Below, in pieces: positions 6,887 to 12,012 of a stretch of 12,012 nt of DNA. A model generated the notes under the pieces. The model was given only the letters and a program-made list of their open reading frames with translations. It did no database searches and was not told the DNA's origin. Origin of the DNA: JBLHKE01 sp047619485 (GTDB lineage: Bacteria; Verrucomicrobiota; Verrucomicrobiia; Verrucomicrobiales; DEV007); contig JBLHKE010000167.1 in assembly GCA_047619485.1 (NCBI GenBank), positions 1 to 12,012 on the forward strand, read 5' to 3'. How positions within the stretch are numbered: the first letter of the stretch is position 1; each line of letters opens with the position of its first letter. Made by a program: the position numbers and the translations under genes.

Positions 6887-9409
6887 ATGGATTCTACCCA
6901 GACCAACGATCAGAGCGACCCCGGCCCGCATAACGAAGAATACGCGCCGGAGATGCCTACCGTCAATGAGTTCAAACGCGCCATCCTGCGCCATATGCGT
7001 ACCGACCTGCTGCAGGGGCGTGAGACAGCCTCCCCGCGCGACTGGTGGGCGGCCACCTCGATGGCAGCCCGCGACTGGACATCCATGCGTTTTGCACGCA
7101 CCCAGCGCACCTACCGGAAATCCAATCCCCGCCGCGTCTACTACCTCTCGCTCGAGTACCTGATGGGTCGCCTGTTGGTCAACAATCTGATCAACGCCGA
7201 ACTCTACGAGACCACCCGCACCGCCCTCGCCGAACTCGGTCAGGATATCTCCGACGTGACGGAGCACGAGCACGACATGGGTCTCGGCAACGGTGGCCTC
7301 GGCCGCCTCGCGGCCTGTTTCCTCGATTCGCTCGCCACCCTCGAATACCCGTCCGTAGGCTACGGGATTTTTTACGAGTTCGGCCTATTTCGCCAAGAGT
7401 TTCAGGATGGTCGGCAGATCGAACACCCGGACGCCTGGCATGAATACGGCCACCCGTCCGCAGTCGTTCGCCCCGAGCAGTCCACCGAAGTCCACCTCTA
7501 CGGCCGGGTCGAAGCCCACCCCGAGGCCGGACCAGACGGCGAGCGCAAGATCTGGAAATCCACCCGTACGATCGTCGGCGTGCCATGGGACATCCCGATC
7601 GTCGGCTATGGTTGCCAGACGGTGAACTTCCTCCGCCTATGGGATTCACGCGCCTCGCAAGATTTCGATTTCGCCACCTTCGACCAGGGCGGCTACGTCG
7701 AAGCCGTGCGCGAGAAGGTCGACAGCGAGACCATCTCGAAGGTGCTCTACCCGAACGACAATACCGAGTCTGGAAAGGAACTGCGCCTAGTCCAACAGTA
7801 TTTCTTTGTCGCCTGTTCGCTACACGACATCATCGCCCGCCACTTCAAGGCCGGCAACGATTGGGAAGCCCTCCCAGAAAAAGCCACGATCCAACTCAAC
7901 GACACCCACCCGGCGGTCGCAATCCTCGAGTTGATGCGCCTCCTGATCGACGAGTCTGGCTTCGGATGGGACAAGGCCTGGGATATCACCCAGCGCACCT
8001 TCGCCTACACCAATCACACCCTGCTGCCCGAGGCACTTGAAATGTGGACGGTCGAGCTTTTCAAACGCGTACTCCCCCGCCACCTCCAAATCGCCGAGGG
8101 GATCAACATGCGCTTCCTCGCCGATGTCGTGGAGAAGGAATGGCCGGGCGACCAAGACAAGATGCGCGCGCTCTCACTCTTCCAGGAGGAGCATCCCAAA
8201 TCTCTGCGGATGGCGCAGCTCTCGGTGCTCGGCAGTTTCTCGACCAACGGGGTCGCCGCCATGCACACCCGATTGCTCAAATCGCGCCTCTTCCCCGAGT
8301 TCGATCAACTCTTCCCCGGGAGGATCAACAACAAGACCAACGGTATCACGCCACGCCGCTGGCTGCGCGCGTGCAACCACGGCCTGTCCGACTTGATCAC
8401 CGGGCGCATCGGCGACGGTTGGGTGCGCGATCTCGACCTCCTCGAGAACCTCGAGCCAGCTGCAGATGATACCAGCTTCCAAGACGCCTTCCTTTCGGTC
8501 AAGCGGAGCAACAAGGAACGCCTGGCTGAAGTGATCGCCAAACTCTGCAATGTGCAGGTGAACCCGGACGCAATGTTCGATGTCCAGATCAAGCGCCTAC
8601 ACGAATACAAGCGTCAGCACTTGAACCTGCTGCATATACTAACACTCTACCAAAGACTGCTGGACAACCCGAACCTCGACATCGACCCGCGCGTGTTCGT
8701 GTTCGCCGCCAAGGCGGCGCCGGGCTACGGGCTCGCCAAGGACATCATCTTCGCCATCAACCTGGTCGCAGAGAAGATCAACAACGACCGCCGGATCGGC
8801 GACAAACTTAAAATCGCCTTCCTCCCCAACTACGGCGTCAGCCTCGCCGAGAAGATCATCCCAGCCGCCGATCTGTCCGAGCAGATCTCGACCGCTGGCA
8901 AGGAGGCTTCCGGCACCGGCAACATGAAGCTCGCGCTCAACGGAGCCCTCACCATCGGCACGATGGACGGGGCGAACGTCGAGATCCGCGAGGCCGTCGG
9001 CGACGACAACATCTTCATCTTCGGCATGACGGTCGAAGACGTCGACGCCCTCCATGCACGCGGCTATTCCCCGAAGAAGGTCTACGAGCAGAACGCCGAA
9101 CTCAGGTCGGTGATCGATTGGCTCGGCTCCAGCGACTTCTCCCCACCCAGCGGTGGTGGCGGCGCAGCGGTGGCCGGTAGCCTACTGCACGGTGGCGACT
9201 ATTTCCTAGTCCTCGCAGATTACCAAGACTACGTCGCCTGCCAGGAACGCGTCGGCAGAGCCTTCCAGGATCGCCACAGCTGGGCTCGCAAAGCGATCCT
9301 GAACACCGCGAGGGTCGGTCGCTTCTCCAGCGATCGCACTATCCGACAATACGCGGAAGAGATTTGGAAGCTGCAGCAAACGAAAATCAGCAGGCTTCCG
9401 ATTCGCTAG
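6887..9409 (+). CDS. glgP: Glycogen/starch/alpha-glucan phosphorylase
   Basis: The 840-residue protein is full length for the GT35 glycogen phosphorylase family. It releases glucose-1-phosphate from the non-reducing ends of alpha-1,4-glucans in the cytoplasm, using pyridoxal phosphate. Family landmarks in order: GLGNGGLGR (residues 132-140), NDTHPA (from Asn338), KRLHEYKRQ (569-577), and EASGTGNMK with Lys681 as the residue expected to bind the cofactor (Lys680 in rabbit muscle enzyme). The stretch TIGTMDGANVEIRE that follows is also typical. The first 25 or so residues are polar and probably disordered. A short Gly/Ser-rich run, SPPSGGGGAAVAG, replaces the usual segment before the C-terminal LADYQDYV motif and looks like a local surface-loop variation. 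No other glycogen gene is adjacent. The stop TAG shares a CTAG palindrome with the convergent glycosyltransferase gene. Confidence 0.97.
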   Translation: MDSTQTNDQSDPGPHNEEYAPEMPTVNEFKRAILRHMRTDLLQGRETASPRDWWAATSMAARDWTSMRFARTQRTYRKSNPRRVYYLSLEYLMGRLLVNNLINAELYETTRTALAELGQDISDVTEHEHDMGLGNGGLGRLAACFLDSLATLEYPSVGYGIFYEFGLFRQEFQDGRQIEHPDAWHEYGHPSAVVRPEQSTEVHLYGRVEAHPEAGPDGERKIWKSTRTIVGVPWDIPIVGYGCQTVNFLRLWDSRASQDFDFATFDQGGYVEAVREKVDSETISKVLYPNDNTESGKELRLVQQYFFVACSLHDIIARHFKAGNDWEALPEKATIQLNDTHPAVAILELMRLLIDESGFGWDKAWDITQRTFAYTNHTLLPEALEMWTVELFKRVLPRHLQIAEGINMRFLADVVEKEWPGDQDKMRALSLFQEEHPKSLRMAQLSVLGSFSTNGVAAMHTRLLKSRLFPEFDQLFPGRINNKTNGITPRRWLRACNHGLSDLITGRIGDGWVRDLDLLENLEPAADDTSFQDAFLSVKRSNKERLAEVIAKLCNVQVNPDAMFDVQIKRLHEYKRQHLNLLHILTLYQRLLDNPNLDIDPRVFVFAAKAAPGYGLAKDIIFAINLVAEKINNDRRIGDKLKIAFLPNYGVSLAEKIIPAADLSEQISTAGKEASGTGNMKLALNGALTIGTMDGANVEIREAVGDDNIFIFGMTVEDVDALHARGYSPKKVYEQNAELRSVIDWLGSSDFSPPSGGGGAAVAGSLLHGGDYFLVLADYQDYVACQERVGRAFQDRHSWARKAILNTARVGRFSSDRTIRQYAEEIWKLQQTKISRLPIR
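9406..9409. other. CTAG palindrome giving the stop codon of two convergent genes
   Basis: glgP ends with TAG at 9407-9409 on the plus strand. The glycosyltransferase frame ends with TAG at 9408-9406 on the minus strand. The two genes therefore overlap tail to tail by four bases, and no intergenic space exists for a bidirectional terminator. Confidence 0.85.
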
Positions 9410-10386
9410 GCGACGCAAAAGAAATCGACGCCCTCCACGAACCCCTGATCCACAGCTAGCCCGCGGATCACACCCCGGGCCCCCTTGAGGCCGACTGCTC
9501 CTAGCAAAATAGTATTCCCATCGCAGCGCATCGCAGCCTGCTCGAGCACCGATACACCGGCGATGTTTTCACCGATGCGCCGCGGGTTAACCTCGTAGAA
9601 GGCATTCACCGCGACGCCCTCATCCAGCAGGAATCGCCCGATCCGTTTGCCGATCGGCCCCGCCCCGCAGATCTCGAACCGATCCCCCAGTTTCGCGAGA
9701 TAGTGGGCTTTAGCCCTTAGAAAATTCTCCTGCGAATAGCGCCCGTCGGTGCGGGTCAGGCGCGTGTCGGAGTCGTACCAGTCGAACAGGATTTCAGGCA
9801 CCATCCCGATCTGGCATCCCGCATTCAAAAAGCGCAGCCACAAATCATAGTCCTCCGCCCACTCGACTTCCTGATACCCCCCAACACTGAGGAGCGCCGT
9901 CTTCCTTACCATCGCAGCCGGGTGCACGACCGGGCTCTCGATGAACCGCTCCCGCAGAATATCCTCGGGTAGCTGCAAGCTGTTCAACCAGTCCACATAT
10001 TTCACAAACCCCTCACCGATCTCGCGCCCAAGGGAACAGACCCGCACTCCGCAGGTGCAGCCAGATAGCGATTCGTCCGCGTGCAACAGCGCCACCTGCT
10101 TCTCGAAACGCCGCGGGTGACAGACATCATCTGCATCCATCCGAGCGATCAATCCACCCCGCGCATTCTCAACTCCCAAGCAGTGGGCGTCCACATGACT
10201 GCCCCCACTGAAAAAAACTCGCACCCGGGGATCCTCAAACGAATCCATTAGCGCTCGCGTCTCGTCGCTAGATCCGTTGTCGATCAATACCATCTCAAGA
10301 TCGGCATACGTCTGGCTGAGACAACTCTCGACGGCTGCGGTGAGCGTCGCTTCAGCATTCCTCGCCGTGATGATCACGCTAATCAT
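9406..10386 (-). CDS. Family 2 glycosyltransferase with C-terminal Rossmann-like domain
   Basis: A 326-residue protein starting MISVIITARN, the classical first strand of a GT-A family 2 transferase. Visible landmarks: IDNGSSDET (residues 35-43), the metal/nucleotide-binding MDADD (83-87, DXD-like), the acceptor-side WAEDYDLWLR (176-185) and a conserved aromatic patch FDWYDS. It should transfer a sugar from a nucleotide donor to a surface or secreted glycan; donor and acceptor are unknown. Residues about 237-326 add a second domain opening with ICGAGPIGKRIGRFL, a dinucleotide-binding-like glycine-rich loop, as in N-terminal parts of some sugar-modifying enzymes; its role is unclear. In-frame ATGs at 10428 and 10407 are alternatives. 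I prefer 10386 because longer forms add a basic, non-family tail within the upstream CPXCG gene, although GGAGG is 12 bases away and the 10407 start also has a purine-rich site. No membrane segment is seen. Confidence 0.88.
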   Translation of the reverse strand: MISVIITARNAEATLTAAVESCLSQTYADLEMVLIDNGSSDETRALMDSFEDPRVRVFFSGGSHVDAHCLGVENARGGLIARMDADDVCHPRRFEKQVALLHADESLSGCTCGVRVCSLGREIGEGFVKYVDWLNSLQLPEDILRERFIESPVVHPAAMVRKTALLSVGGYQEVEWAEDYDLWLRFLNAGCQIGMVPEILFDWYDSDTRLTRTDGRYSQENFLRAKAHYLAKLGDRFEICGAGPIGKRIGRFLLDEGVAVNAFYEVNPRRIGENIAGVSVLEQAAMRCDGNTILLGAVGLKGARGVIRGLAVDQGFVEGVDFFCVA

Positions 10387-10561
10387 CGAGACTGCGCGCC
10401 TCCCCATACACCTCACCTGCGTCCTCATGGAAAACGATCACCATCGGTCGACAACACACTTCGCAATCGTAATCCCACTCCACTGGCAGCTCCCCCACCC
10501 CAGGAGCAGCGACATCAAACGACTCGAAACAAGTCGGACAAGTAACTGGTGTCAATTCCAT
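10379..10561 (-). CDS. CPXCG-type cysteine-rich small protein
   Basis: A 60-residue protein fitting the CPXCG cysteine-rich family (Cys_rich_CPXG type), whose biochemical function is unknown. It has a first pair CPTC (Cys8, Cys11) and the hallmark DCEVCCRP (Cys33, Cys36, Cys37), followed by the typical short strand VIVFHEDAGEVYGEAR. The family form is usually CPYCG; here the residue after the second Cys is Phe, not Gly. Cys8, Cys11, Cys33 and Cys36 could bind one zinc. The start is supported by GAGG at 10569-10572, seven bases upstream and overlapping the ligA stop. Its end overlaps the glycosyltransferase start by eight bases (ATGATTAG), so translation of the three genes is probably coupled. 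It is far more likely real than the overlapping N-terminal extension of the glycosyltransferase frame. Confidence 0.85.
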   Translation of the reverse strand: MELTPVTCPTCFESFDVAAPGVGELPVEWDYDCEVCCRPMVIVFHEDAGEVYGEARSLDD

Positions 10562-10568
10562 GGCACCA

Positions 10569-10572
10569 CCTC
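10569..10572 (-). promoter_or_regulatory. Ribosome binding site of the CPXCG gene inside the ligA stop region
   Basis: GAGG on the minus strand overlaps the ligA TGA stop (10573-10571) and sits seven bases before the CPXCG ATG. It supports that start and points to translational coupling with ligA. Confidence 0.6.
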
Positions 10573-12012
10573 ACAGCATCGATTCAAACGCGGCTTCATC
10601 CAAAATCGTCACCCCAAGTTTCTCAGCCTTCGCGAGCTTGCTCCCCGCCTTCTCACCTGCGAGCAGGTAGCTTGTCTTCCCGGAGATCGAGCCCGACACC
10701 TTGCCGCCCTTGGACAGGATCAAGTCCTTAAAATAATCGCGTGATTGCGAAAGTGTCCCCGTAATCACCCAGCTCGTCCCACCGAATCCAGCACCGCCCG
10801 CGCCACCATCATCCGTCATGATTGTTGACGGCTCCGGAGCGTAGTTGTCCGATGCCGGATCAATGCCTAAGCGTTCCATCTGCGCCAGCGCCTCCACCCC
10901 GGCATCCGATTCGAAGTAGGCTAGGATCGCGCCAGCCGCCACCGGCCCAACATCACCAGTCACCTGATATTTTTCAAGGCGATCACGGATGATTCCAATC
11001 TCCGCCTTCAACGCATCAAACTGCTCCTTGCGCTTGAATTTCGCCGCCTCGTCTTTGGGCGGATTGGCCTTGTTGCGCGGCGAGATCTCTTTCTGCTGCG
11101 CCTCGAGTGCCGCCGCCTGGTGGATCGACCGGAGCACCTCCGAACCGGCGAGTTCCTTGAACGACCGGTGTAGCCGCGCCATCTCGCGCCCGGACGATTC
11201 GCCCACATTCGGGACACCAAGACCGAAGATCCATCGAGCGAGTGACTGCGACTGTTTCGCCCGCTCGAGCGACGCGATTAGCGAGGCGGATTTCTTCTCA
11301 CCAAATCGCCGCGGTTTCGATTCACCACCCGCCTGCAGTTTCGCCGGATCCAATTTCAAGTCTGCCAACTCCTCATGCTTCAGCTCAAACAGGTCTAGCG
11401 GCGAAGTCGCCATCCCGGTCTCGACGAGCTTGATCGCCACCGCATCGCCCAAATTCTCAACGTCTAGGGCGCGACGCCCAGCAAAATGCTTCAACCTCGT
11501 CACCGCCTTTGCTGGGCAGGCAAAGTTCAGGCAGCGATACGCGACAAAACCATCTGACTGAGCAATCTCGCCACCACACGAAGGACAGACGCCGCCAACG
11601 GCTTCCGCAATCCGATACGGCTCGGAATCCTTCGGCCGTTTCTCCAGAATCACCTTCACCACCGCCGGGATGATCTCGCCCGCCTTCTCCACCACGACCG
11701 TGTCGCCGATCCGCACGTCCTTGCGATCGATCTCGTCCTGGTTGTGCAAGGTGGCGCGCGAGACGGTCGTCCCCGAGACGAACACCGGCTCTAGTTCCGC
11801 GACCGGCGTCAGCACCCCGGTGCGGCCAACCTGGATCGAGATATCATTGATCACCGTCTCTTTCTGCTCCGGGCAAAACTTGTAAGCACAAGCCCACTTC
11901 GGATGCTTTGAGGTCGCCCCTAACTCAGCGTGCAGCGCCAGTTCATCAACCTTGATCACAGCGCCATCGGTCGCATAGGCAAACCCGTGACGGTCAACGT
12001 TCAACTCACGGA
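10571..12012 (-). CDS. ligA: NAD-dependent DNA ligase, C-terminal two-thirds (enters from right edge)
   Basis: The open frame has no stop up to the right edge, so the N-terminal part (Ia domain, KxDG active lysine) lies outside; about 480 codons are present. Numbering from the TTG at 12004: the end of the adenylation domain (DGAVIKV 13-19, WACAYKF 37-43), OB fold (VQVGRTGVLTPVAELEP-like stretch, SRATLHNQDEI 82-92), a four-cysteine zinc finger (Cys140, Cys143, Cys158, Cys163), helix-hairpin-helix repeats (about 180-380) and a BRCT domain (about 406-477). It seals nicks in replication and repair. Two insertions stand out against ordinary LigA: about 15 residues near 218-234 and a charged, probably helical segment of about 50 residues (294-346) inside the HhH region. 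A Gly-rich linker (399-409) precedes the BRCT domain. The TTG is not the true start, since homology and reading frame continue upstream. Confidence 0.95.
   Translation of the reverse strand, partial: RELNVDRHGFAYATDGAVIKVDELALHAELGATSKHPKWACAYKFCPEQKETVINDISIQVGRTGVLTPVAELEPVFVSGTTVSRATLHNQDEIDRKDVRIGDTVVVEKAGEIIPAVVKVILEKRPKDSEPYRIAEAVGGVCPSCGGEIAQSDGFVAYRCLNFACPAKAVTRLKHFAGRRALDVENLGDAVAIKLVETGMATSPLDLFELKHEELADLKLDPAKLQAGGESKPRRFGEKKSASLIASLERAKQSQSLARWIFGLGVPNVGESSGREMARLHRSFKELAGSEVLRSIHQAAALEAQQKEISPRNKANPPKDEAAKFKRKEQFDALKAEIGIIRDRLEKYQVTGDVGPVAAGAILAYFESDAGVEALAQMERLGIDPASDNYAPEPSTIMTDDGGAGGAGFGGTSWVITGTLSQSRDYFKDLILSKGGKVSGSISGKTSYLLAGEKAGSKLAKAEKLGVTILDEAAFESML

Noticed and set aside
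10387..10428. N-terminal extension of the glycosyltransferase from ATG 10428
   Set aside because: The family begins at MISVIITARN; the extension is basic, non-homologous and overlaps most of the CPXCG gene's C-terminal third.
10277..10744. 155-residue plus-strand open frame crossing three minus-strand genes
   Set aside because: It spans the ligA end, the CPXCG gene and the glycosyltransferase start on the other strand, all with family motifs; no coherent protein features.
10989..11561. 190-residue plus-strand open frame
   Set aside because: It lies wholly antisense to ligA, where zinc finger, HhH and OB motifs are clear; its Ser/Arg/Ala-rich translation has no domain and reflects G+C-rich codon shadowing.

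Overview
The window looks like a chromosomal segment of a G+C-rich, probably marine or sediment member of the Verrucomicrobiota. This is inferred from the protein types rather than from a marker gene: a prepilin of a kind common in that phylum, a large secreted beta-helix protein ending in a short 'W...SPF...FYRL' module, a Cys-type sulfatase fused to an SGNH esterase, and an NAD-dependent DNA ligase with a charged insertion. A related PVC-superphylum lineage cannot be excluded.

Layout. Positions 1-497 (minus) hold the 5' two-thirds or so of a type IV prepilin-like gene that runs off the left edge. About 800 bp (498-1300) separates it from the divergent plus-strand genes. I see no credible gene there, but it is more A+T-rich than the rest and carries several short dyads. 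Plus-strand genes follow: a 932-residue exported beta-helix/galactose-binding-like protein (1301-4099), a 124-residue putative lipoprotein overlapping it by four bases (4096-4470), a 734-residue sulfatase-SGNH hydrolase fusion (4527-6731), and glycogen phosphorylase glgP (6887-9409). On the minus strand, converging on glgP, lies a compact operon read right to left: ligA (partial, enters from the right edge, ends at 10571), a 60-residue CPXCG cysteine-rich protein (10379-10561) and a family 2 glycosyltransferase with an added C-terminal Rossmann-like domain (9406-10386).

How the genes may work together. The exported beta-helix protein, the lipoprotein and the sulfatase-esterase fusion are collinear and look like a small envelope module for handling a sulfated, possibly acylated glycan. 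The fusion would remove sulfate and ester groups in one polypeptide. GlgP is a cytoplasmic storage-glycan enzyme with its own strong ribosome binding site and is probably an independent unit. The ligA-CPXCG-glycosyltransferase set is translationally tight (9-bp gap, then 8-bp overlap) but functionally mixed.

I found no tRNA, rRNA, CRISPR array, insertion sequence or clear intrinsic terminator. The main points of interest are the sulfatase-SGNH fusion, the unrecognised lipoprotein tied to the beta-helix gene, the insertion in LigA, a tandem 9-bp repeat before the sulfatase gene, and the palindromic CTAG that serves as the stop for two convergent genes.
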